Assembly (NCBI GenBank): GCA_017303715.1
Contig: JAFLBZ010000006.1
Location: 89,429 to 153,428, forward strand
Origin: Rhodothermia bacterium
GTDB lineage: Bacteria > Bacteroidota > Rhodothermia > Rhodothermales > UBA2364
Direction: 5' to 3'
Length of the DNA: 64,000 nucleotides
Shown here: one piece after another, positions 1 to 7,940 of the stretch
How positions within the stretch are numbered: the first letter of the stretch is position 1
How the letters are laid out: each line of letters starts with the position of its first letter
The notes under the pieces: model-generated
What the model was told of the DNA's origin: nothing
Databases searched by the model: none
The model's input: the letters and a program-made list of their open reading frames with translations, nothing else
Translations under genes and position numbers: made by a program

Positions 1-489
1 GACGCACTATCCCACTATCCAAATCTATTAATTTTAAGAACTTTCTCTAAATCATTTGCATTGGCGGGCATTAGAATCGGCTATCTTTTGGGAAACCCTG
101 ACGTTTTACAAGAAATCCTAAAATATCGGATTCCTTTCATGGTAGATCAATTAACCGAACACATTGGCGTCACGGTGCTACAAAACGCTGCTTGGATGCA
201 GGAAAAAGTAAAAGAAATTGTTTCTGAAACCAAAAGACTACACCAAGCATTGACAAAGGTTTCGGGTGTCGTAAACCTACTCCCCACCGATGCCAACTTC
301 ATGCTTTTTAAAACCAAGCTGCCCGCTAAAACCATAATGCAACGAATGTCTAAACGCGGCATCCTCTTGCGCAACATGAGTGGATATGCGGAATTAAAAG
401 ATTATTTACGGGTGAACGCCGGAACGCCAGAGGAAAACGACCGTTTTTTAGACGCTATTAAAATCGTGTTGAGTACAGAAGGCATGTGA
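1..489 (+). CDS. hisC: histidinol-phosphate aminotransferase, C-terminal part
   Basis: PLP-dependent class I/II aminotransferase of histidine biosynthesis, converting imidazole-acetol phosphate to histidinol phosphate. The reading frame is open from the first base, so the gene begins before the window. The visible part opens with LRTFSKSFALAGIRIGY, the family's PLP-lysine motif (Lys codon at 49-51), followed by the C-terminal small domain ending in LRVNAGTPEENDRFLDAI. About 160 residues are visible of a usual 350. Closely related aminotransferases share the lysine motif, so the exact substrate is inferred. Confidence 0.85.
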   Translation, partial: DALSHYPNLLILRTFSKSFALAGIRIGYLLGNPDVLQEILKYRIPFMVDQLTEHIGVTVLQNAAWMQEKVKEIVSETKRLHQALTKVSGVVNLLPTDANFMLFKTKLPAKTIMQRMSKRGILLRNMSGYAELKDYLRVNAGTPEENDRFLDAIKIVLSTEGM

Positions 490-540
490 TTATGGCGCCG
501 TTTTTTTGTACCTTTGGTGGTTCTTAAAAATTGGAGTCCA

Positions 541-1137
541 ATGGATTTAATACAGGTTGACATTATTGGTTTGTCCACAAGCCCGTCGAGTGGTGGGGCA
601 TACGCTTTGGTTCTAGGTGAAGTAGGCGGAAACAAGCGCCTTCCAATCATTATAGGCGCCTCGGAAGCACAGGCCATTGCATTAGAACTGGAAAAAATTG
701 ATCCGCCACGCCCCATGACGCATGATTTGCTACGGGAGGTTTTCCGTTCCGTTCGAGCAAATATCTCCGAGATTGTGATAGACGAGTTGCGAGAAGGCAC
801 TTTTTACGCCAAAATTCGCTACGAATTTGAAGGCGAAGAACAAGAATTGGATGCCCGTCCGAGTGATGCCGTAGCCTTGGCTGTCCGCGTTGATGTACCT
901 ATCTTTGTAGAAATGAAGGTTCTGGAAGAAGCAGGTATTCCAACAGAAGAGGAAAATGAAAGCCCCTCCGTGCCTATTCGGTCTCAAGAGCAACGGCCCA
1001 AAGAGAAAAAAAGCGCTCCGAAGTCGAATTTAGAACGGATGCAGGCCGAGTTGGAAAAAGCCATTGAGGATGAGGAATACGAAAAAGCGGCTCGATTGCG
1101 CGACGAAATAGAACGCTTAACCGGAAAGTCGAATTAA
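541..1137 (+). CDS. DUF151 bifunctional-nuclease-like protein with UVR motif
   Basis: A 198-residue cytoplasmic protein. Residues about 1-135 match the DUF151/bifunctional nuclease family (LPIIIGASEAQAIAL, then ARPSDAVALAVR). The C-terminus (LERMQAELEKAIEDEEYEKA followed by ARLRDEIERL) is a UVR motif, the helical UvrB/UvrC interaction element. The pairing of the two domains is known in Bacteroidota-like genomes; its cellular role is not settled. I chose ATG 541 over the in-frame GTG 514 because GGAG at 533-536 sits just upstream and the domain begins at once. It lies 51 nt after hisC on the same strand. Confidence 0.85.
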   Translation: MDLIQVDIIGLSTSPSSGGAYALVLGEVGGNKRLPIIIGASEAQAIALELEKIDPPRPMTHDLLREVFRSVRANISEIVIDELREGTFYAKIRYEFEGEEQELDARPSDAVALAVRVDVPIFVEMKVLEEAGIPTEEENESPSVPIRSQEQRPKEKKSAPKSNLERMQAELEKAIEDEEYEKAARLRDEIERLTGKSN

Positions 1138-1407
1138 CCCAAAAACCATTTTTAGAAAAATCCGCTGGTGGGCTTTGGCTTCGCATTACCATCGGTTTTT
1201 TTCGGCGACACGCAGCGAGGGGACTTCGACAATGCGTAACCAGCAGGTACATATAACGAAAACACCTCCCTTTGCGACGACTTGATGGCCCAACATGTAC
1301 CCTCAAAAAGGTGCGTTTATAAAGCCATGTCTCCTCCTGAACATTAAACCATCCCTGCACAATATGGTCAAAAAGAAACGTGTTCATCTTTGAAAACCTT
1401 CACGACC

Positions 1408-1701
1408 ATGTTACAAAAGTTTACCACCTACCAACTTACCGATGCAGAAAGCGCTCAAACCAATGGTGGGGCTGCGGCAGCCGGCGTTTTGCAAATAAAC
1501 AAACAAACCACCATAGAATACTACTTCTATACACCGAGTATTGGCTATATCGAGGGTGTAGGTGATGCTTCATTGGGCGATTATGGCGTAGCGATGTGGA
1601 TCACCAGAAATGGGGTACGGCACGAGGTACAGTCACGCCGGCGGATTAGTCGCCTAAACGAGCGTTTCAATCTTGGTATTCCTGCACAATCTCTTGTCTG
1701 A
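1408..1701 (+). CDS. small protein with double-glycine-type leader
   Basis: A 97-residue protein I do not recognise. From ATG 1408 it begins MLQKFTTYQLTDAESAQTNGG, which has the shape of a bacteriocin/RiPP double-glycine leader: a short basic start, a hydrophobic-polar helix with L-x3-E spacing, then GG. The part after GG starts with four alanines, has no cysteine, contains an aromatic stretch (IEYYFYTPSIGYIEG) and ends in an Arg-rich segment. An in-frame TTG at 1390 would add six residues. No peptidase-ABC transporter or modifying enzyme is adjacent, so function is unknown. It converges on apbE, 55 nt away. Confidence 0.5.
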   Translation: MLQKFTTYQLTDAESAQTNGGAAAAGVLQINKQTTIEYYFYTPSIGYIEGVGDASLGDYGVAMWITRNGVRHEVQSRRRISRLNERFNLGIPAQSLV

Positions 1702-1756
1702 CAAACCAACCACAAGCCTGATCTGGTGGAATGAGCATGTTATACGAATACCAAAC

Positions 1757-2737
1757 TCATTTCATTGTTTTCAGGAATACCCGCACGCCCTTATATCGGT
1801 TCTTGGCGGTTTGGACACCTTCCTCCCCAAGAACCGAAAGGGTCGTAGAAAGCGCATCCGCCAGTGCCCCGTCCTCCGAAAGAACCGTTACGCTTGTTCT
1901 CGTAGTTAGGCCCAAACCCGATCTTGGATCAAGAACGTGTGAATACCGAATGCCTGCAACTTCTACAAACTGCTCGGTATCGCCGCTGGTCGCAACAACG
2001 GTATCGTGGAGGTAATGAAGGGGCTTTTCAGAATCGTTTGGCAAAACAACGCCCCAGCCTTTTTGGTTGGGTGGTGGTGCGCCAATGGCAATTTCCCCAC
2101 CTATTTCTACCAATGCACGCGGGCTTCCGGCTTTATGTAAAATATGGAGGGCGGCTTGTGCAATATAGCCTTTTGCAATTCCTCCCAAATCCAACTTCAT
2201 TTCCGATTGCAACAACTTTACCCCTCTATTTTTCGGATAAAGCACCACTTTTTGCCAACCTATATTCTTTTTCGCTTGTCGGAGTTGAGCAGCATCTGGC
2301 AAACTACCCAAGTGGCGGGACTTCCGCCAAAGTTGTGAGAGCGGCCCAACGGTTATATCGAATGCCCCGCCCGACCAAGCAGCAATTTCCTGTGCCCGTG
2401 CAAGCACCGTAAACAACTCCCGACTTACGACTTTTACCCTATCCACTGCTTGCGTCGTAAGTAAATTCAACTCACTGTCTATACGATAATCGCTCATAAT
2501 GGCGTCTAAACGGTCTATTTCTGCAAATGCCAGTCGTGCGCGTTCTACCGCCGTTTCTTCTTGTTCGGAAAACAATGCAATCCGTACTTGCATCCCAAGG
2601 TGGTGTTGCCTAAATTCAAATTTCTTTAAAGTTCTCTTTACGCTTATTTCATTTCGCCTACCACACCCCACCCATATGGCCATCATCAGCAAACAAATGA
2701 TCATAAAGCCTTTGCAAACAAGCTTCCTACTGTTCAT
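1757..2737 (-). CDS. apbE: FAD:protein FMN transferase, lipoprotein
   Basis: ApbE family, 326 residues. It attaches FMN covalently to threonine in periplasmic redox proteins such as Nqr/Rnf subunits. The N-terminus has a basic start, a hydrophobic stretch and lipobox VGC (about residues 23-25), so the enzyme is likely a membrane-anchored periplasmic lipoprotein. Family signatures seen are DLGGIAKGYIAQAA, VEIGGEIAIG, HVLDPRSGLGL and the Asp-containing ADALSTTLSVLG near the end. The start at 2737 keeps the positive n-region. This places its first 41 nt over the divergent gene starting at 2697. No flavoprotein target lies nearby. Confidence 0.93.
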   Translation of the reverse strand: MNSRKLVCKGFMIICLLMMAIWVGCGRRNEISVKRTLKKFEFRQHHLGMQVRIALFSEQEETAVERARLAFAEIDRLDAIMSDYRIDSELNLLTTQAVDRVKVVSRELFTVLARAQEIAAWSGGAFDITVGPLSQLWRKSRHLGSLPDAAQLRQAKKNIGWQKVVLYPKNRGVKLLQSEMKLDLGGIAKGYIAQAALHILHKAGSPRALVEIGGEIAIGAPPPNQKGWGVVLPNDSEKPLHYLHDTVVATSGDTEQFVEVAGIRYSHVLDPRSGLGLTTRTSVTVLSEDGALADALSTTLSVLGEEGVQTAKNRYKGVRVFLKTMK

Positions 2738-3494
2738 TTTGGGTTACAACCTCGTTTTAGGACAACAAACGAAAGAGGTACAGACCATAAAAATAGAAGG
2801 GACTGTTGTCTCTTTCGATATGGTAAAAATACCATCAGGACAAGCCATACTGCAACTTGGCGATCAAACGGTTTCCCGTTCTCTTGACAAAACCATGTGG
2901 ATTTCCAAAACAGAAGTCACATGGGACTTGTTTGACATCTTTGTTTATGGATTGGACACTAAAAGCGCCAGTCCTTCGCCCGAAGTCGCCGCCGTTGCCC
3001 GACCCAGCAAACCTTACGTCTTGCCCGGTCGCGTGTTTGGGCATCTCGGTTTTCCCGCCTCTGCCATGTCCTATTACCACGCGGGCATGTTCACGAAATG
3101 GCTTTCTGCGAAAACAGGCAAAAAATTCAGGCTTTTGACCGAGCCTGAATGGGAATACATGTGCATCAAAGGCCGCAAACCAACATCCGTGACAACAGAA
3201 GAGGGCTGGGTTTGGGAAAACTCGGACGACAAATTGCACAAAGTAGGCGCAAAACCGGAGAATGAATTGGGCTTGGTTGATGTATTTGGGAATGTAGGCG
3301 AGTGGGTGCAGTCCGATACCGAAACACCTTTTACCAAAGGTGGGCACTTTTTGGAGGATGCCGAAAATGTCTCTTGTACAGCAAAATCTCCACAAACACC
3401 CGATTGGAACATGACCGATCCGCAACTGCCCAAAAGCCGTTGGTGGCTCTCGGACGCCTCCTATGTCGGCCTCCGCATCGCAATGGAAGAATAA
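2697..3494 (+). CDS. exported formylglycine-generating-enzyme-like (SUMF1 domain) protein
   Basis: 265 residues with an N-terminal signal (basic start, hydrophobic core, cut near LGQQ). It has the FGE-sulfatase/SUMF1 layout: an early WISKTEVTWDLF block, FRLLTEPEWEYM, GLVDVFGNVGEWV, and a C-terminal VGLRIAMEE. Classical FGE uses a paired-cysteine active site late in the domain; only one cysteine (NVSCTA) is visible there. I therefore infer a non-catalytic or divergent member rather than a sulfatase-maturing enzyme. ATG 2697 was chosen because it leads straight into the signal peptide; ATG 2676 is possible. It overlaps the divergent apbE start and precedes a Tat-exported oxidoreductase by 69 nt. 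Confidence 0.75.
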   Translation: MIIKPLQTSFLLFILGYNLVLGQQTKEVQTIKIEGTVVSFDMVKIPSGQAILQLGDQTVSRSLDKTMWISKTEVTWDLFDIFVYGLDTKSASPSPEVAAVARPSKPYVLPGRVFGHLGFPASAMSYYHAGMFTKWLSAKTGKKFRLLTEPEWEYMCIKGRKPTSVTTEEGWVWENSDDKLHKVGAKPENELGLVDVFGNVGEWVQSDTETPFTKGGHFLEDAENVSCTAKSPQTPDWNMTDPQLPKSRWWLSDASYVGLRIAMEE

Positions 3495-3563
3495 ATTAAC
3501 CACTATAAATCCAGTAATACACACCTTTTTGCCTCCTTTTTTCACCAAAAAACCCGTTTAACC

Positions 3564-4853
3564 ATGAACAATACACGACGCGATTTCTTAAAAACCTCGG
3601 CTGTGGCCACTGCCGGACTTATGGTATCTGGCCATTTTGCATGGGCCAATGTGGCCGAAACCCTAAAAGTGGGCTTGATTGGCTGCGGAGGACGTGGAAC
3701 GGGTGCGGCCCGAGATTGTGTCACCGGAGCAGATGGCATCACCATTTGGGCCATGGGAGACCTCTTTGAAGACCGCTTGGATGCTTCTTTTGCACAACTC
3801 AAGCAACACATTGGCGACAAATTGCAGGTCACCGAGTCACGAAAATTTACGGGCTTTGATGCTTACCAAAAAGTCTTGGCGACCGGAGTAGATGTCGTGA
3901 TTTTGGCAGCCCCTCCGGGATTCCGTCCTGCACATTTCGAGGCTGCGGTTAATGCCGGAAAGCATATTTTCATGGAAAAACCCGTTGCCGTAGATCCCAC
4001 AGGTATTCGGAAAATACTCGCCGCCGCCGAGGTTTCCGTACAAAAAAAACTATGCGTGGTGGCTGGTACACAACGCCGACACGATCCCAAATACGTCGAG
4101 GCAATCCAGCGTATTCATAATGGTGCCATCGGAGAAGTGGTTACGGGGCAGGTTTATTGGAACCAAGGAGGACTTTGGAAATACGACCGCAAACCCGGTA
4201 TGAGTGATATGGAGTGGCAAATCCGAAACTGGCTTTATTTTACATGGACTTCCGGCGATCACATTGTTGAGCAACACATCCATAACATTGATGTCGCAAA
4301 CTGGGTGATGAAGGGACATCCCGTAAAAGCCGTTGGAATGGGTGGCCGACAAGTTCGTGTTGATCCCGCTTACGGGCACATTTTCGACCATTTTGCCATT
4401 GAGTTCGAGTATGCAAATGGTACGAAAATCCTCTCGATGTGCCGTCAACAAGACGGAACAGAGTCTAATGTGAGTGAATTTTTCTATGGTACAAAGGGCA
4501 CAAGCAATGCCAAAGACAGCATCCGAGGCGAACAACCTTGGCGCTACAAAGGAACTGGCCCAGATGTAAATCCATATGTAAATGAACATACCAACCTCAT
4601 TAAAGCCATCCGTAACGGAAACCTACTGAATGAGGCTAAACAAGTCGCGGAAAGCAACCTAACAGCCATTATGGGCCGCGAAGCCGCTTATACAGGTGCG
4701 CTTATTACATGGGATGACATCCTACAAGCAAACCAAGACCTAACACCCGCCCAAATGGTCTTTGGCGATCTACCCGTAGCACCCGTACCCCATCCGGGTA
4801 TTACAAAAATCAATCGCCCCGCCTATGGCCACTTCTTTGAGACCAAGCCCTAA
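3564..4853 (+). CDS. Gfo/Idh/MocA family oxidoreductase, Tat-exported
   Basis: 429 residues. It begins with a twin-arginine signal (NNTRRDFLKTSAVATAG), followed by the NAD(P)-binding Rossmann motif VGLIGCGGRGTGAA and the family's EKPVAVD, in which the Lys is a catalytic candidate. The C-terminal half is the GFO_IDH_MocA alpha/beta domain. Secreted members of this group oxidise or rearrange sugars or inositols and keep their cofactor tightly bound in the periplasm. The substrate cannot be read from the sequence. It lies 26 nt upstream of another Tat-signalled TIM-barrel protein, so the two probably work together in sugar catabolism. Confidence 0.9.
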   Translation: MNNTRRDFLKTSAVATAGLMVSGHFAWANVAETLKVGLIGCGGRGTGAARDCVTGADGITIWAMGDLFEDRLDASFAQLKQHIGDKLQVTESRKFTGFDAYQKVLATGVDVVILAAPPGFRPAHFEAAVNAGKHIFMEKPVAVDPTGIRKILAAAEVSVQKKLCVVAGTQRRHDPKYVEAIQRIHNGAIGEVVTGQVYWNQGGLWKYDRKPGMSDMEWQIRNWLYFTWTSGDHIVEQHIHNIDVANWVMKGHPVKAVGMGGRQVRVDPAYGHIFDHFAIEFEYANGTKILSMCRQQDGTESNVSEFFYGTKGTSNAKDSIRGEQPWRYKGTGPDVNPYVNEHTNLIKAIRNGNLLNEAKQVAESNLTAIMGREAAYTGALITWDDILQANQDLTPAQMVFGDLPVAPVPHPGITKINRPAYGHFFETKP

Positions 4854-4879
4854 ATTACCTACCTTTTGAATTGAACCTC

Positions 4880-5800
4880 ATGAACAGACGACACTTTATC
4901 CAAACCAGTGCTTTTGGGATGGCAGCTACTACATTTCCGATTTCTGGCCAAGCCAAGGACACAGATGCTACAACGGAAAAGCACCAATTCAAACAGAAAT
5001 ACGCCCCACACGATGGCATGTTTAGACATCATGCCGGAAAGGACATCTTAGACCAACTCCGGTTTATGGCTGATACGGGGTTTATGGCCTTCGAAGACAA
5101 CGGTATGCGTGGGCGAACTGTAGAGCAACAAAAGGCGATCGGCAACCTTATGAGCCAACTCGGCATGACGATGGGGGTTTTTGTGGCGCACAATATTGCA
5201 TGGAGCGATGCCAACCTTGCCTCTGGAGACCTTGCAAAGCGCGAACAATTCCTTGCCGAAATTCGGGAATCCGTCGAAGTCGCAAAGCGATGTAATGCCA
5301 AGTGGATGACGGTTGTACCCGGTGCATTAGACAAAAGATTGGCCTTAGACTACCAGACCGCCCATGTGGTAGAAGCTCTCCGCCAAGCCTCCGAAATCTT
5401 AGAACCACATGGCTTGGTCATGGTACTCGAACCCTTAAATCCGTATAGGGATCATCCGGGCCTCTTCCTAAGCCGCTCACCCCAGGCTTATTTGGTGTGC
5501 CGCGCCGTAAACAGTCCCTCATGCAAAATCTTATTCGACATTTATCACCAACAAATTACCGAAGGAAACCTAATCCCCAACATCGAAAAGTGTTGGGAGG
5601 AAATTGCCTACTTCCAAATTGGTGACAATCCGGGGCGGAATGAACCCGGTACGGGCGAAATTAACTACCGGAATGTATTCTCATTCATCTACAACAAAGG
5701 ATATCGAGGGGTATTGGGCATGGAACATGGCAACGCCAAGCCGGATAAAGCCGGAGAGCAAGCCGTTATTAATGCTTATGTTGCAGCCGATTCGTTCTAA
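4880..5800 (+). CDS. Tat-exported sugar isomerase/epimerase-like TIM barrel (hydroxypyruvate isomerase family)
   Basis: 306 residues. ATG 4880 gives a Tat-like start (MNRRHFIQTSAFGMAATTF); a TTG at 4871 is in frame but less likely. The body is an AP-endonuclease-2-type TIM barrel, with metal-site segments VMVLEPLNP, KILFDIYHQQ, FQIGDNPGRNEPGTGE and LGMEHGNA, resembling hydroxypyruvate isomerases. Family members isomerise hydroxypyruvate or keto sugars. The export signal suggests a periplasmic substrate shared with the upstream oxidoreductase, which is separated by only 26 nt. The exact reaction is inferred. Confidence 0.85.
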   Translation: MNRRHFIQTSAFGMAATTFPISGQAKDTDATTEKHQFKQKYAPHDGMFRHHAGKDILDQLRFMADTGFMAFEDNGMRGRTVEQQKAIGNLMSQLGMTMGVFVAHNIAWSDANLASGDLAKREQFLAEIRESVEVAKRCNAKWMTVVPGALDKRLALDYQTAHVVEALRQASEILEPHGLVMVLEPLNPYRDHPGLFLSRSPQAYLVCRAVNSPSCKILFDIYHQQITEGNLIPNIEKCWEEIAYFQIGDNPGRNEPGTGEINYRNVFSFIYNKGYRGVLGMEHGNAKPDKAGEQAVINAYVAADSF

Positions 5801-5839
5801 CTCTGATATACATTTTCAGAATAACCAAAACACAGCCCT

Positions 5840-6553
5840 ATGAGACCAACTTCAATCTTATTCTTATGCCTTCTCTTTTGGAGTGGCAAAGTGTTTGCCC
5901 AAGGTAATACAAACGCGAAAATCACCGGAAACCCATACTTAGGCGAATGGAATTATAAAATTTTAGATACGCCAGACGGTGATATGGTGGGTAAACTCAT
6001 CTTGAAGGTGGATGGAAAAGGCCAACTTACGAATGATGCCTTTTTAGCGCCTGCCGCGATTAGCCAATATGTTTATAGTGAAGAAGGTCTAACGTTCTCC
6101 ACAAAGGTATCTTTGGCCAACGGCTATACCTTTAATTGTACGTTTTCAGGCGAACTAAAATCTGGCGAACTAAAAGGGAAATTGGAAGTCATGGAAATGG
6201 GGCGCACCTTCGAGGTGGTGGCAAGCCGTTCTATAGAGGTTGGCATATTCTCCGGCAAATGGAGCTATACCATTTATAACACCCCACAAGGAGACCTCTC
6301 TGGCGTATTAACCATCTTAGAAGAGGGGAGCGGAACTTTGGCAAATGACGCCTTTATAGAAACGGCTTTGGTTAAACAACTGGTTGTCGAGGGCAATACG
6401 TTGACCTTCAAATCAGCAGTCACTGTGGCAGATGGACAAACGTTTTCCATTAATTTTATCGGCACTTCGGAAAATAACCTATTGAATGGCAGCCTGTCGG
6501 TACTGGAGATTGGCCAAGATTATGTTGTGAAAGGGAAGCGCATCCTAGAATGA
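5840..6553 (+). CDS. exported protein made of two ~100-residue repeats
   Basis: 237 residues, with a signal peptide ending near VFAQG. The mature part is an internal duplication. NPYLGEWNYKILDTPDGDMVG and onward (about residues 33-130) is matched by GIFSGKWSYTIYNTPQGDLSG and onward (about 137-235). Each half ends in a beta-rich segment (KLEVMEMGRTFEV / SLSVLEIGQDYVV). No known family recognised; it may be a periplasmic beta-barrel binding module of lipocalin-like shape, which is a guess. It lies 39 nt after the Tat sugar-enzyme pair on the same strand and may belong to their operon. Confidence 0.75.
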   Translation: MRPTSILFLCLLFWSGKVFAQGNTNAKITGNPYLGEWNYKILDTPDGDMVGKLILKVDGKGQLTNDAFLAPAAISQYVYSEEGLTFSTKVSLANGYTFNCTFSGELKSGELKGKLEVMEMGRTFEVVASRSIEVGIFSGKWSYTIYNTPQGDLSGVLTILEEGSGTLANDAFIETALVKQLVVEGNTLTFKSAVTVADGQTFSINFIGTSENNLLNGSLSVLEIGQDYVVKGKRILE

Positions 6554-6606
6554 GTGCCATAACGAGCGCTATGGGTTAATCAGGCTTTCGCCATAATGGG
6601 GGCTAC

Positions 6607-6725
6607 CAGAAAACCCAGCGCTGAAGCATGGGGTTAATTCCAAGCCGAAAAGCATTTGGCAACGCCGCTTGTCTGAATAGAGTCGCAAAGCAAGTAAAAA
6701 CAATCCTAAATGGAAAATGAGTACC
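6607..6725 (+). repeat. dispersed repeat, copy 1
   Basis: This stretch matches 38935-39083 at roughly three quarters identity with small gaps. Shared blocks are CAGAAAACCC, AAGCATGGGGTTAA, a run around GTCTGA-TAGAG and ATGAGTACC. The second copy carries about 30 extra bases before the last block. Both copies are intergenic and neither encodes protein, so this is a degenerate dispersed element. Confidence 0.6.
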
Positions 6726-7001
6726 CAACAATAATGGCTCCCCGATCATCATCACAGAGACACAAATCCAAGTAAAACATTAAGGGTTATACAAAAAGCC
6801 GTTGAAAGAAAATCAGCGAAAACACTTTTTACACAACCTCGGTATATTTCTATCTTCAATCCGATGCTTTATCACGTTAAGGCATCTATGTAGGGCAGTG
6901 AGATCGTGCATATGGTATCCCAAAACCACTTTTTTATGTCCGGTTTGCCCGATACTGACAGACATAACTTGGCAAGGTTACTAATGGGCATATCCCAAAG
7001 A

Positions 7002-7033
7002 AGAGCAGCCTCATGATTTCACAAGGCTGCTCT
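7002..7033. terminator. strong hairpin, probable terminator
   Basis: Perfect 10-bp arms AGAGCAGCCT / AGGCTGCTCT around a 12-nt loop. A run of six T follows, but eight bases further on, so it is not a textbook intrinsic terminator. It lies 450 nt after the nearest upstream gene and may instead be part of the repeat-rich intergenic DNA. Confidence 0.45.
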
Positions 7034-7060
7034 ATACGACTTTTTTAATCTATAATTGAA

Positions 7061-7196
7061 CTTGCGTGCGCGTAGGCTGCGGTTTGGTAAGAGAAGTTCG
7101 TATTAGAAATGATTGCCCTACGGTTTACCAGCCAATTTGCGAGGAAGTGAATTTCGCCATGTGCTTAAGATGGAGAAACAACCTCGCGCACGCAAG
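7061..7196. repeat. 136-bp segment bounded by perfect 12-bp inverted repeats
   Basis: CTTGCGTGCGCG at 7061-7072 is exactly inverted as CGCGCACGCAAG at 7185-7196. The 112 bp between encode nothing. No target-site duplication is obvious outside the arms. It could be a miniature non-autonomous element or a long-range regulatory hairpin ahead of the sigma-factor gene. Confidence 0.45.
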
Positions 7197-7359
7197 AACT
7201 TTTCGCTTTCATTAGGCTTAACGTAATGGATACCCAAAAAGGATCATGCGTGTAAAAACTTTTTTTGATCACCTTGTCCATGCCGTTTTTTGTCTTACTT
7301 TCCAAAAGCGGTTTACCCATCACAATACAAAACTATGGCATAAGCCAACCCTTACCCAA

Positions 7360-7926
7360 ATGGCACAAAATCCAAACCTTACCCAACTCCTCCGACAAAT
7401 CAGTGACGGCGACCAAAAAGCGCTAAATGATGTTTTTCCACTGGTTTATGATGAGCTTCGCGCTATTGCACACCATCGTCTTGCCCGCAATCGAATGGGC
7501 GAAACGCTGAATACGACCGCCTTGGTGCATGAGGCATACATGAAATTGATAGATCAGTCGCAGTCCCACATCAATGATCGCAGCCATTTCTTCGCACTCT
7601 CCAGTGTGGCAATGCGTCACATTTTAGTGGATTATGCCCGCTCGCGGAGCGCTGCAAAACGCGGTGGTGCAAATGTGGCACTTAGTTTAGATGATGTGAA
7701 TATTGCCGTCGAAGATCGTGCGCAAGAACTGTTAAACTTAGACCAAGCGCTCGAAAAGTTGGCCTCGGTCAATGAACGCATGTCTAAAGTGGTGGAATAT
7801 AAATTCTTTGGTGGCTTAACGAACGAAGAAGTTGCCACGGTGCTTGGCGTATCGGTTCCGACGGTCAAGCGCGATTGGCAGTTTGCCCGAACTTGGTTGT
7901 ACCAGCACATGACCTCAGACCAATAA
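7360..7926 (+). CDS. ECF-type RNA polymerase sigma factor (TIGR02999-like)
   Basis: 188 residues from ATG 7360; an in-frame ATG at 7246 adds 38 residues of non-family sequence. It contains sigma region 2 (ALNDVFPLVYDELRAIAHHR), the typical NTTALVHEAYMKL segment and region 4 with its helix-turn-helix (GLTNEEVATVLGVSVPTVKRD). This matches the TIGR02999/ECF43-like group, often encoded beside Ser/Thr protein kinases and lacking a classical anti-sigma factor. The kinase gene follows after 14 nt, so the kinase is the likely regulator of this sigma factor. Confidence 0.9.
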   Translation: MAQNPNLTQLLRQISDGDQKALNDVFPLVYDELRAIAHHRLARNRMGETLNTTALVHEAYMKLIDQSQSHINDRSHFFALSSVAMRHILVDYARSRSAAKRGGANVALSLDDVNIAVEDRAQELLNLDQALEKLASVNERMSKVVEYKFFGGLTNEEVATVLGVSVPTVKRDWQFARTWLYQHMTSDQ

Positions 7927-7940
7927 GCCGCTTGGGTGCT

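Larger units (their letters stand above)
6554..7359. other. long intergenic stretch with interspersed repeat, hairpin and inverted-repeat element
   Basis: No credible gene: the only open frames are short and low in plausibility, for example 6802-6984, which starts at TTG and has no family character. The stretch holds one copy of a dispersed repeat (6607-6725, second copy at 38935-39083), a strong hairpin at 7002-7033, and a 136-bp segment bounded by 12-bp inverted repeats (7061-7196). The sigma-factor gene starts at 7360. Confidence 0.6.

Noticed and set aside
1924..2412. 162-residue open frame opposite apbE
   Set aside because: Lies wholly antisense to a well-supported gene and has no domain features.
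6802..6984. 60-residue open frame before the hairpin at 7002
   Set aside because: TTG start, no ribosome-binding site, no family character.
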